DNA from: Clostridium thermosuccinogenes
Lineage (GTDB): Bacteria; Bacillota; Clostridia; Acetivibrionales; DSM-5807
Direction: 5' to 3'
Length of the DNA stretch: 64,000 nucleotides
Assembly: GCF_002896855.1 (NCBI RefSeq)
Contig: NZ_CP021850.1
Span: 3,001,665-3,065,664 of the forward strand
The notes beneath the pieces were generated by a model. The model did not search any database, was not told the DNA's origin, and saw nothing but the letters and a program-made list of their open reading frames with translations. A program made the translations under genes and the position numbers. Of this stretch, positions 55,877-63,695 are shown one piece after another; position 1 is the stretch's first letter; every line of letters starts with the position of its first letter.

Positions 55877-56448
55877 AACCGGTCACCGCCTTCCTGCATC
55901 TCCTGAAATTCAAAGAGCACCCGCGCCGATTTTCTCTCTTCCAGCTTCACCATATGTTTGCTATCCCATGCCGCAGAGTATTGATAAAATCCATCCTTAC
56001 GAGTAGGGCTTCCGTTTTTAAGGCATTGGCGGGTGGAAGCCTTGAGCGCCAGCTCATCGCCTGCATTAACCGGGTCAAGAAACTTTACCTTATGCGCACC
56101 TACACCTTGGGATAGTTCAATACTCCCTGCGGCCATATCCTGTATAGGATAGATATAGCAGTCAAGGCCAGCAGAAGTTTTGCCAAGGTTGAATAAAATT
56201 ACAGTCTCCGCTGTTCGCACCACACCGTTATAATGCCGGGGCGGAACTGGCTGCCCGTTTTCCTGCATTTTCGTTAACATTTTGCTCGTGTGGACGGTAT
56301 AGCCTGTTAACTGATCACCATCCTCAAGCTGCAGGTCGGTGAAATAGATTATTCCGGTACAGTCGGAAATCTTGAGAATCACAGTAACGCCCACCACATG
56401 TTTAGTGCTTTTTAGTTGTATGGTTTCTGTAAATCTTGAAAACTGCAT
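55873..56448 (-). CDS. Phage tail-associated protein
   Basis: This roughly 191-residue protein begins at ATG 56448 (MQFSRFTETIQL). Its N-terminal 50 residues share a motif with the preceding small gene: DCTGIIYFTDLQLEDG here, DCTGTVYFTDLLLQGG there. The remainder contains a strand-rich region (AGLDCYIYPIQDMAAGSIEL, QYSAAWDSKHMVKLEERKSA). No family was recognised. The location between tail spike and GH18 protein suggests a baseplate or tail-fibre component. The ATG overlaps the downstream gene arrangement tightly, with no terminators. Confidence 0.65.
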   Translation of the reverse strand: MQFSRFTETIQLKSTKHVVGVTVILKISDCTGIIYFTDLQLEDGDQLTGYTVHTSKMLTKMQENGQPVPPRHYNGVVRTAETVILFNLGKTSAGLDCYIYPIQDMAAGSIELSQGVGAHKVKFLDPVNAGDELALKASTRQCLKNGSPTRKDGFYQYSAAWDSKHMVKLEERKSARVLFEFQEMQEGGDRL

Positions 56449-56457
56449 CCATTTCAC

Positions 56458-56652
56458 CTACCCGTCTAATGTCCACTGAATTTCGCATACATGCCCGATC
56501 CATCCGGTGGAAACCGAACCACCCTGAAGCAATAAGTCTGTAAAGTACACTGTGCCGGTGCAGTCAGTGACGCACAGCCTGACGGTGATAGATTTGACTC
56601 TGCTGATACTTTTGGGAGAAATACTGTGTGCGATTTGATTGAAATATGCCAT
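56458..56652 (-). CDS. Small phage tail protein, paralogue of the next gene's N-terminus
   Basis: This 64-residue product from ATG 56652 (MAYFNQIAHSIS) has GAGGGTGG just upstream. It is nearly all beta, with DCTGTVYFTDLLLQGG, and aligns with the first 55 residues of the 55873-56448 protein. That suggests a tandem duplication of one small domain. Its start overlaps the stop region of the tail-spike gene within the prophage tail operon. Function unknown. Confidence 0.6.
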   Translation of the reverse strand: MAYFNQIAHSISPKSISRVKSITVRLCVTDCTGTVYFTDLLLQGGSVSTGWIGHVCEIQWTLDG

Positions 56653-56663
56653 ATCTACCACCC

Positions 56664-59186
56664 TCAAATCAGGTCTATAAATCTTGTTTCTGTTGTACCG
56701 TCCTCGTATTCAATAACCACTTCAACGCCCACCTGGCCGTTTTCACCCTTTTCGAGGTTTTCGGAAGCAATTTGTGCTGAAAAAGTGTAGCTTTTACGCG
56801 TTGCTGGATATACCGTCTGTGACAGACTCTTTGTCATACCAGGTACACCGACAGCCTTGAAGGAAGCAGTTCCCGAAACACCATTCTCAGTATCCACTTC
56901 AAAACCGGAATTGACCCAGTAGGCAAAACCGTCATCTGCCCGGGAATTGCGCAGATGGTTGAATGGTACCATATCTTTAATTTCCTGACGGTTTACCAAC
57001 TCTGCTGAGGACAGCGCATCTGCTGCCTTGTCCCACTGTGCTGAAGAATCGCCGAGTTCCCGCAGTTTAGTTGAAAGCTCGATCACTGTTTTCCAAGGCT
57101 CCTGCAAGTTATACTGCCTTCTCACAACACGTGTCTTTACCAAAAGGCCTAGTTCTTTATCGTCCACTGTAACAATATCACCCAGTTTCCATGCTTCGTG
57201 CTCATAACCGGTTAGCGCAGATAAATCCATTGCAGACAGTACATAAGAAACGCGAGGCTTCGAATATTCTGCAAGCCGCATTTTTGCATATTCCAGCATC
57301 TGATACGGATTTGTAAACGACGAACAATCAAGCGTCGACACCCTCACTTCACTGGAAAAAGTGTAATCTTCCACGTATTCCTTACCTCCATTAATTGAAG
57401 CGAAGGTCAATCCGTCCTTTCCATAAGCATAGAGCCTTGTCACTAATTCACGTGTATCGACTACCCGCTGAATACTTTTCAAATTCTTTCTATATGAAAA
57501 AAGCGCTCCGCTGTCGGTACCACTAAAAGTCAAAAGGTGTACCTGGCGGTTGGCGCTGTCAAACACAAGATCGCCGCCATAAATATTCTGTACGGTGCGA
57601 AGGATGGATAAGGCATTTTTTTCTGTACACTGCCATGTTCTCTTCGTGCTAACAGTAACATTTCCTACTGTCCAGCCTGTACCCAAAAGTGCATATTGCA
57701 TCGGAACATCTGCAGTATCTGCATTGAATTCCCTAGGTACTTTTTCCGCACTGAAAGACAGATCATAAAACACCGCTTCAGCATATACTTGCGTAATAAC
57801 ACGCCCATCTTCACCTTTATTATCCGTTAAGGTACGGATCCGGTAAATGTCATTTACGATTTGCACTTGTTTTTCATTTTCCAGTGTGCTTCTTTTTGGA
57901 TCATGGAACGGAAGCTTGAATTCCAGCGTATCCGCACCATTCACCTCACCAGTGACAATGATATCAAAGGCATTTTCAAGAACAGCTTCCCATGCTCCAC
58001 TTTTGTCCAAAATCACAGGACGGGCAAAGCCTAACTTCTCATATGGCGCTTTCGGTATGTCATGAAGCTGTATTTCCAACAGTTTTGGCGTCTTCAATGG
58101 GTCGCTGCTGGTTAGGGTAACACGGAACCTTATATATTGCCGATTTGGCGATTGAAGTTCACCGCTGGTTCCCACAGCCTGCCATGCAGACCATTCTTCA
58201 AGATCATCGCTTGTGCTGGTCTCTACTAGAGACACTGAAGTAACACCTGCAGTATATTCGCTTGTCACAGCTACACGACCGCTGCCCGATAATGCACATG
58301 GAACCGCCCTTGTATAAAGTACGCCATTTGCAGGGTACTCGCCATCTGTTGCTTTAAGGGTGACTGCGCCAGGCTCTGCCAAAGCATCTACATCCGAAGC
58401 CGCATCCCCACCGTTTGCATGTAAAGACGACTTAAAATATAGCAGCAAATCATCAATTGTAAGCTGTGAGTCCGTTTCCAGAAACCAGTCGTCGAAGCCT
58501 CCGGCATAGTAGTAGGTATTTGCATGCATCCCCATAATAATATTCGCTATACATTCCCGGTTCAATTCTCCCGAAAAGGAACGCACAGGCGACACCCAGG
58601 TTGCCCCGTCGCTGCGATCGCATATGATGTTCTGCACCTTTTTATTGCTTACTTCAATGATGGAGGTGATAAAATACCAGCCGCCGTTTTTTAAGGTAAT
58701 GGTAGCTGTTTCACTCTGGTCGTAAATTAGTGTACCGGAGGAGTTATACAACATCAGCCTAAGTCTTCCTTGATAAAGTGAAACATAAAAAATTGGCTGA
58801 CCGGGTCCTTGGCGGGTATTGAATATGGGGATATATGTCTGGCCGACCGAATAGGTGGTAGGATTAATCCAACCGCCTACAACAATCTTTTCGCCCAGAT
58901 TGCTAAAGAAACTCCCATCATTTTCTGCTACAAGATAGGTCTTTTCAGAAGTCGGATTAACAATATTTTGCCTAAAGTATCTTCCGAATCTTCCAGCAAT
59001 AAGGTTTGCTGATGTACCTGACCAGCCGGAGATGGTAAAATGTCTGCCATGTCCCGATGAATCCATAAGCTGAAGATTTTCGTCTGGTGTTTTTTCATTA
59101 AATCGCCATAAAGCAGACGTCCTTGATGTTACAGGAAACTCACCGGTAAAATCCTCTTGGCTCGTTAGAATTGATTTTATCGCCAT
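56664..59186 (-). CDS. Phage tail-spike / Tal-like protein with LamG domain
   Basis: This protein has 840 residues. The N-terminal part to about 260 is LamG/concanavalin-like (SALWRFNEKTPDENLQLMDS, EKIVVGGWINPTTYSVGQTY, AGGFDDWFLETDSQLTIDDL). The central part (about 390-730) has the siphovirus tail-associated (Tal, prophage endopeptidase tail) layout: TGEVNGADTLEFKLPFHDPK, YRIRTLTDNKGEDGRVITQV, VTRLYAYGKDGLTF and LGDIVTVDDKELGLLVKTRV. A C-terminal beta domain resembling a carbohydrate-binding module follows. It sits directly after Dit, the normal Tal position. It should form the tail tip and contact the cell surface. Confidence 0.85.
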   Translation of the reverse strand: MAIKSILTSQEDFTGEFPVTSRTSALWRFNEKTPDENLQLMDSSGHGRHFTISGWSGTSANLIAGRFGRYFRQNIVNPTSEKTYLVAENDGSFFSNLGEKIVVGGWINPTTYSVGQTYIPIFNTRQGPGQPIFYVSLYQGRLRLMLYNSSGTLIYDQSETATITLKNGGWYFITSIIEVSNKKVQNIICDRSDGATWVSPVRSFSGELNRECIANIIMGMHANTYYYAGGFDDWFLETDSQLTIDDLLLYFKSSLHANGGDAASDVDALAEPGAVTLKATDGEYPANGVLYTRAVPCALSGSGRVAVTSEYTAGVTSVSLVETSTSDDLEEWSAWQAVGTSGELQSPNRQYIRFRVTLTSSDPLKTPKLLEIQLHDIPKAPYEKLGFARPVILDKSGAWEAVLENAFDIIVTGEVNGADTLEFKLPFHDPKRSTLENEKQVQIVNDIYRIRTLTDNKGEDGRVITQVYAEAVFYDLSFSAEKVPREFNADTADVPMQYALLGTGWTVGNVTVSTKRTWQCTEKNALSILRTVQNIYGGDLVFDSANRQVHLLTFSGTDSGALFSYRKNLKSIQRVVDTRELVTRLYAYGKDGLTFASINGGKEYVEDYTFSSEVRVSTLDCSSFTNPYQMLEYAKMRLAEYSKPRVSYVLSAMDLSALTGYEHEAWKLGDIVTVDDKELGLLVKTRVVRRQYNLQEPWKTVIELSTKLRELGDSSAQWDKAADALSSAELVNRQEIKDMVPFNHLRNSRADDGFAYWVNSGFEVDTENGVSGTASFKAVGVPGMTKSLSQTVYPATRKSYTFSAQIASENLEKGENGQVGVEVVIEYEDGTTETRFIDLI

Positions 59187-59190
59187 GTTA

Positions 59191-59964
59191 TCACCTCCAT
59201 CTGCTTTTTGCCTGTATTTTTAACTCGGTAAAGGTCGCATTTTCTGCGGCAATCTCAATATGATTAACACCTTTTCTGAAAATCGGAAAATTCAGATCCT
59301 GCAGGCTGGGAAGGCCATTTCTCAAGGTTCGGCCTGTTTCATCAATAACCTTAGCTGTTACCATGCCGGAGTCGACAATCAGAGTTTCACCTTCAGATAA
59401 TGAGCCAACAATTAGCAATTCCTCGCCGTTTGTAATAAGCGAAATATAGCTTGATGAGGACGTTGATATCAAACCCTTCAAAAGATAAACCGGATTGGAA
59501 TCCGCATTTCCTTTAACCCTCTCCAGCTCATGAAGACCTGTTTCAGAAAGAACAAATACCTCATCTTCCAACGCATAAGCATATGGTCCGGGACAAACAA
59601 ACCGAAGTTCAAAGCTGCCCGCTGTCCGCAGTAATCGCTCACAGTCAACCGCTTCTGATAAGCGAGCCATAAAATATCGGTCGGGCAAATCATCTAGAAC
59701 AAGTTGTTTAAGCCCGTTTTCCGGATTTAACCATTCAGCAACATTATCAAGAACCGATACAAGATCGGCAAAACTGCGCTGGGGAAGCACACTACAGCTA
59801 ATTATTATGTTTCGTTCTGATATATCGCAGCCAAAATCTGCAATACCTGCTTTGCCCGGCACAGTTTCAAAGGAATTGCGCAGGGCAGGAGAGACCTGCC
59901 ATTTGGTAAGTCTTGCTCGTATTTTCATACTTTGCGACGATATTCCATTGTAGATAAATCCCAT
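59191..59964 (-). CDS. Distal tail protein (Dit)
   Basis: This 257-residue protein of the siphovirus distal-tail family has the N-terminal MGFIYNGISSQSMKIRAR pattern, a central SERNIIISCSVLPQRSFADL and WLNPENGLKQLVLDDLPDRY region, and CERLLRTAGSFELRFVCPGP. These are typical of Dit in Gram-positive phages. Dit forms the hub joining tail tube and tip. It lies between tape measure and Tal, 13 bases after the former and 4 bases before the latter. Confidence 0.9.
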   Translation of the reverse strand: MGFIYNGISSQSMKIRARLTKWQVSPALRNSFETVPGKAGIADFGCDISERNIIISCSVLPQRSFADLVSVLDNVAEWLNPENGLKQLVLDDLPDRYFMARLSEAVDCERLLRTAGSFELRFVCPGPYAYALEDEVFVLSETGLHELERVKGNADSNPVYLLKGLISTSSSSYISLITNGEELLIVGSLSEGETLIVDSGMVTAKVIDETGRTLRNGLPSLQDLNFPIFRKGVNHIEIAAENATFTELKIQAKSRWR

Positions 59965-59977
59965 ATGCTTCCCTCCA

Positions 59978-62266
59978 TTACGCTGTTATAAAATGTCCCT
60001 GCGCCCTTGAACCTGTCTGCATCAGGTTATATAACTCCTGTGAAATCCTACGTATGTCTTCTTCACCACGAACAATCATCTGCTGCACCACAACAAGCGG
60101 CCCAGAAGCTAAATCGCTAAATCCACCTCTTCCACTTACACTAATATCAGGAGATATATTAAAATCTGTCGGCACTGCATTTTGCATATCGTCTGCCACT
60201 CTGGCCATAGCCTTGTCAAATCCCTCACCAATACCCAGTGCCATATTGCCGCCAATACCTTCAAAAACAGTGGACGGAGATCTGATTCCAAGAAAATTCT
60301 TTACTCCATCAACAATACCGGAAAAGAAACCGGAAACCTTATCCTTAATCCAGCTACCAAGGCTTTTAATACCTTCCCAGATGCCTTTTACAATGTTCTT
60401 ACCAATCTCAACCACTGAAACAACCGCCTTGCCCAAGCCTTCTATAATAGCCGCAACAATCTGAGGTAAAGACTTTACTAGTTCTGGAATGGCTTTCACA
60501 AGCCCGGCAGCAAGCTGTACGATAAGCGTAATTCCCAATTCTATGATCTTCGGCATATTGTTCGTCACAAAGTCAATGATTGTTGTAATTATCCTCGGCA
60601 GTGCTTCAATGAGTTTCGGCAGGGCGTTTAACAGTCCCTGCGCCAACCCCTGTATGATCTGAAACGCCGCATCAAGAATTTTATCCATATTGTCAAGAAG
60701 TACCTCGGCAATGAGGATAATGGCTTCGACAACAGCGGGTATCAGCTCCGGAAGCGCCTCCCCGATACCGGACGCCAGTGTGGCAATCATTTGCACCGCG
60801 GCTTCCTCCAAAGCAGGAAGATTATCGATTATGCCCTGCACCAGCGCCATGACAAGCTGCAAAGCGCCTTCTGTTATCTGCGGCAGTGCGTCGATCAACG
60901 CCTGCAATAGGGTCATGACAATCTGAACCGCCGCGTCGATAATGACCGGGAGGTTATCCACTATTGCACCGCCGATGGATGTGACGATATCCAAGCCTAC
61001 CTGAATGAGGTTGGGCAGGTTTTCCATCAGCATATTTACAAGGCTTCCCACCGTATTACCGATGACCTCGCTTATCTTTGTCCAGTCGCCACCCGCTTCA
61101 GATAACCCACGAGTAAATTCCCCAAGAAGCGTAACTCCGTCGTCGGCCAATATCTGAAGCTGGGGGAGCAGTACGGTGCCCAGCATGTTCTTGGCTGCTG
61201 CGCTGCCGGCTTTGAGCCGTTGGATGCTGTCATCGAATTTGCCGAAAGCGTTCAGCGAATCCTCGCTCATAACCGCGCCCATACGTTTTGCTTCCTCGGT
61301 CAGCTCCGCTATCCCTGCCGAACCCTGTGCGATCAAGGGGTTCAGTTCTTGGGCTGATTTTCCGAAAATCTGCATGGCCAGCACGTCGCGCTCGGTTTCG
61401 TTTGACACCTTGCCAAGTGCGTCTATGGTTTCCCAGTATACCGTTTCGCTGTCGCGCAGATTGCCGTTGGCGTCAGTGACCGAAATCCCAAGCTGCCGGT
61501 AAGCGTCTGCGACCTCGCCGGTGCCTTTCCGTGCGGAAGACATGGATCTGACGTTCTTTGCCATGCTGCCGGTTAATGTATCTAAGGAGACATCCACAAG
61601 CTCCGCGGCGTATTTATACGCCTGCAGGCTGTCGGTAGACATGCCGGTTACGGTCGAGGCGGTAAGGATTTCATCGGCATAGGCAGCCGAATTTACCGAC
61701 ATATCCACAAGAGCTTTTCCCGCACCGACCGCTGCTGTACCAATAGCGGCCAGGGCTGCTCCCATGGCCACACCGATACCTTTCAATACACCTCCCAGTT
61801 TTTCAAAGCGCCCGCCTGCGTCATCCGCCTGATCCGCGGCCTTTTTAATTTCTCTGCCAAATTCGTCCGCCTGTTTTTCCGCTTCGTCAAACTCTTTTCC
61901 CGCATTGTCCAGCGCTTTGTTGTTCGCTTCCAGCTCGCGCTCCATTTTGTTCAGCTCTGCTTTGACGTTGTTAAGCTGTATCTGCCAGGACTGCGTCCGC
62001 TTGTCGGTCTCCCCGAAAGAGGAGGCGGCGTTGGCAAGCGCTTTCTCCAAAGTAGCAATTTTTTCTTTCTGCAATTCGATTTCATTATTCAGCACCTTGT
62101 TTCTTGCAGTAACAGCTTCAACTGATTTATCTTGCTTATCAAACTGAGATGCAACCAGGTTCATCTCGCTGCCCAGTACCTTAAAACTTTGGTTGATCTC
62201 ACGAATGGCGTTCTTAAATTCCTTTTCGCCTTCAATCCCAATCTTCAAGCCAAAATTGTCTGCCAC
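59978..62266 (-). CDS. Phage tail tape measure protein
   Basis: This is a 762-residue protein. The N-terminal 150 residues are helical and coiled-coil (NKVLNNEIELQKEKIATLEK, ELNKMERELEANNKALDNAG). A hydrophobic Gly/Ala-rich segment follows (GIGVAMGAALAAIGTAAVGA). Residues 440-640 are a run of repeats of the type 'LP.I...A..I...L..GI..ALP.L', which are amphipathic and hydrophobic. GIRSPSTVFEGIGGNMALGI near the end is a standard tape-measure landmark. Length sets tail length in siphophages; this one predicts a tail of roughly 110 nm by the usual 1.5 angstrom-per-residue rule, an inference. Intact. Confidence 0.95.
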   Translation of the reverse strand: MADNFGLKIGIEGEKEFKNAIREINQSFKVLGSEMNLVASQFDKQDKSVEAVTARNKVLNNEIELQKEKIATLEKALANAASSFGETDKRTQSWQIQLNNVKAELNKMERELEANNKALDNAGKEFDEAEKQADEFGREIKKAADQADDAGGRFEKLGGVLKGIGVAMGAALAAIGTAAVGAGKALVDMSVNSAAYADEILTASTVTGMSTDSLQAYKYAAELVDVSLDTLTGSMAKNVRSMSSARKGTGEVADAYRQLGISVTDANGNLRDSETVYWETIDALGKVSNETERDVLAMQIFGKSAQELNPLIAQGSAGIAELTEEAKRMGAVMSEDSLNAFGKFDDSIQRLKAGSAAAKNMLGTVLLPQLQILADDGVTLLGEFTRGLSEAGGDWTKISEVIGNTVGSLVNMLMENLPNLIQVGLDIVTSIGGAIVDNLPVIIDAAVQIVMTLLQALIDALPQITEGALQLVMALVQGIIDNLPALEEAAVQMIATLASGIGEALPELIPAVVEAIILIAEVLLDNMDKILDAAFQIIQGLAQGLLNALPKLIEALPRIITTIIDFVTNNMPKIIELGITLIVQLAAGLVKAIPELVKSLPQIVAAIIEGLGKAVVSVVEIGKNIVKGIWEGIKSLGSWIKDKVSGFFSGIVDGVKNFLGIRSPSTVFEGIGGNMALGIGEGFDKAMARVADDMQNAVPTDFNISPDISVSGRGGFSDLASGPLVVVQQMIVRGEEDIRRISQELYNLMQTGSRAQGHFITA

Positions 62267-62312
62267 ATAACCGCCTCCTTTCGAGTAAAAATTAAAAAAT
62301 TATAAAAGGCTA

Positions 62313-62341
62313 TTGTATTTCAATGCGGTTTGGCATATACT
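62313..62341 (+). promoter_or_regulatory. Sigma-A-type promoter of the AbrB/PIN pair
   Basis: TTGTAT (62313-62318) and TATACT (62336-62341) are separated by exactly 17 bases, a good match to housekeeping promoters. It lies about 60 bases upstream of the antitoxin start and on the strand opposite to the tail operon, so the pair is transcribed independently. Confidence 0.7.
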
Positions 62342-62399
62342 AATAGTAGGGAAAGTAGGGAATTTCCTGCTTTTCAAATCCTAAAAAGGAGGACTTAGC

Positions 62400-62672
62400 A
62401 TGAACGTTCCCATAGTTGATAATGCAAAGGTAATGGCAAAAGGCCAGATCACGCTGCCAAAAGATATCCGCTCCAAACTTCGCCTTTCCACCGGAGACCG
62501 CGTCACCCTCATTTGCGAGGAAGACCGGGTTATCCTTATGAACTCCGCTGTCTACGCCATGAAAATGCTACAGAAAGAAATGGAGGGCGAAGCGGAAAAA
62601 GCCGGGATCCGCAATGATGACGATGTTATGGATCTGGTGAAGGACGTCCGCGCGGAGATTGAAGGTCTATGA
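62400..62672 (+). CDS. AbrB/MazE-type antitoxin
   Basis: This 90-residue protein has a swapped-hairpin AbrB DNA-binding domain at residues 8-50 (NAKVMAKGQITLPKDIRSKL, STGDRVTLICEEDRVILMNS). A helical C-terminal tail (MLQKEMEGEAEKAGI) probably wraps the toxin. AAAAGGAGG precedes the ATG by 8 bases. Its stop overlaps the toxin start by 4 bases, the usual antitoxin-first arrangement. It should repress its own promoter. Confidence 0.92.
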   Translation: MNVPIVDNAKVMAKGQITLPKDIRSKLRLSTGDRVTLICEEDRVILMNSAVYAMKMLQKEMEGEAEKAGIRNDDDVMDLVKDVRAEIEGL

Positions 62673-63073
62673 GAGTGTTAATTGACACCAACATCCTGAT
62701 CTCCGCTTCCTTGAGCTGCGAAGGAACGCCTTATCAGGCGTACATTAAAGCTGTAACACACCCCAACCATGGTATGGTTTGCGATCAAAACATCGATGAG
62801 CTTCGCCGGGTATACAACCGGAAATTCCCCCATAAGATCCAGGCGCTTGAACGCTTTTTGGCGATTGCGCTTACTGTTCTTGAAGTTGTTCCAACTCCCG
62901 CAGTTGACGTGTCGGATGAGGCGCTTGTCCGGGACGCATCCGACAGGCCAATACTCAGGGCGGCCATTGCGGCAAAAGCTGACGTGCTTGTAACCGGAGA
63001 CAGGGATTTCCTTGAATCCGGCATAACAAACCCAAAGATCGTAACAGCGGCAGAGTTTTTGCAAATGGAATAA
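62669..63073 (+). CDS. PIN-domain toxin (VapC-like ribonuclease)
   Basis: This is a 134-residue PIN-domain protein. The N-terminal strand MRVLIDTNILISASL carries the first acidic residue. NIDELRRVYNRKF supplies the glutamate, and ASDRPILRAAIAAKADVLVT with GDRDFLE supplies the conserved aspartates. The family cleaves RNA using Mg2+. This subfamily (COG1569-like, with long loops) is typical of AbrB-paired toxins. All acidic positions are present, so it looks active. It ends just before a terminator. Confidence 0.92.
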   Translation: MRVLIDTNILISASLSCEGTPYQAYIKAVTHPNHGMVCDQNIDELRRVYNRKFPHKIQALERFLAIALTVLEVVPTPAVDVSDEALVRDASDRPILRAAIAAKADVLVTGDRDFLESGITNPKIVTAAEFLQME

Positions 63074-63085
63074 AAGCAGCTTTTT

Positions 63086-63116
63086 AAAGCAGGGATTACA
63101 GCCACCCTGCTTTTTT
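63086..63116 (+). terminator. Terminator of the AbrB/PIN pair
   Basis: AAAGCAGGG and CCCTGCTTT form a perfect stem followed by TTTTTT overlapping the descending arm. It lies 13 bases after the toxin stop and just before the convergent tail chaperone gene. On the minus strand the stem also has a run (AAAAAGC in its tip), so it could act in both directions. Confidence 0.8.
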
Positions 63117-63121
63117 GCTGC

Positions 63122-63313
63122 TTATATTCCATAAGGTATCACGTCATCAATGGTCAGCATCCGCTTCGGTTTGGCCAGTCCTAAAAACTGCTTATGGCAC
63201 TCCCATAAATCAAGCAGGTATCCAATAGGCATGAGCCATACTTCATCCTCTGAACGATTAAGCTGGACGGTGCCGTAATATAAAAGCCGAGTGAACAATT
63301 CCTCATCGCTCAC
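63122..63313 (-). CDS. Tail assembly chaperone, frameshift-extension part (GT-like)
   Basis: The frame VSDEELFTRLLYYGTVQLNR to DDVIPYGI is 63 codons and overlaps the stop of the upstream chaperone gene by 4 bases. A GTG at 63313 could be a start, but no ribosome binding site is seen. The classical slippery heptamer A AAA AAC at 63325-63331 lies in the right phase to carry ribosomes from the upstream gene into this frame (-1). It is most likely the C-terminal extension of a fused chaperone, as lambda GT is of G. Confidence 0.85.
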   Translation of the reverse strand: MSDEELFTRLLYYGTVQLNRSEDEVWLMPIGYLLDLWECHKQFLGLAKPKRMLTIDDVIPYGI

Positions 63314-63693
63314 TCGGCCGGTGTGTTTTTTAAATCATCCTCACTTTCAACATTTCTTTTGGTGCCTTTGAACATCGCTTTCATGATAGCGTCTTTATAT
63401 GCTGCCAGTTCCAAAGGAGATGTGAGAAGTTCCACTGTCTCTTCGGTAAGGAGTTCACGCTTATCCTGATGTTTGAGATTGTGTATCAGAATGCTCTGGT
63501 TAGCCAGCAGTGTAATCAGCCATACCACTTCGTCAAGAGCAATTTCGAAGTTCTCGGTTTTCATCAGTTTCGTGCCGAGGTTTTCAAGACCGCCATACCT
63601 TTTTGCAATCTCCTTTGTCGCTTTAGTGGTTAGAATAAGCTGGTATTCTTCGCCGCCGATGCTGATGTTTGCGCTTCTGTCCGTATCCTGCAT
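63310..63693 (-). CDS. Phage tail assembly chaperone (G-like)
   Basis: This 127-residue protein has a beta-rich start (ANISIGGEEYQLILTTKATK) and helical remainder (EIAKRYGGLENLGTKLMKTE, NFEIALDEVVWLITLLANQS, LELAAYKDAIMKAMFKGTKR). This pattern is typical of siphophage tail chaperones encoded between major tail protein and tape measure. It binds the tape measure protein during tail assembly. Its 3' end contains the A AAA AAC slip site (DDLKN codons), allowing a minor fused product with the next frame. The tape measure gene, normally next, is displaced by the AbrB/PIN pair. Confidence 0.88.
   Translation of the reverse strand: MQDTDRSANISIGGEEYQLILTTKATKEIAKRYGGLENLGTKLMKTENFEIALDEVVWLITLLANQSILIHNLKHQDKRELLTEETVELLTSPLELAAYKDAIMKAMFKGTKRNVESEDDLKNTPAE
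63325..63331 (-). promoter_or_regulatory. Programmed -1 frameshift site in the tail chaperone
   Basis: The minus-strand codons are TTA AAA AAC ACA, giving the heptamer A AAA AAC in the zero-frame phase N NNX XXY YYZ. Slipping by -1 yields KKHTGRVSDEELF and runs straight into the downstream 63-codon frame. The zero-frame stop follows 5 codons later. Confidence 0.85.
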
Positions 63694-63695
63694 TA

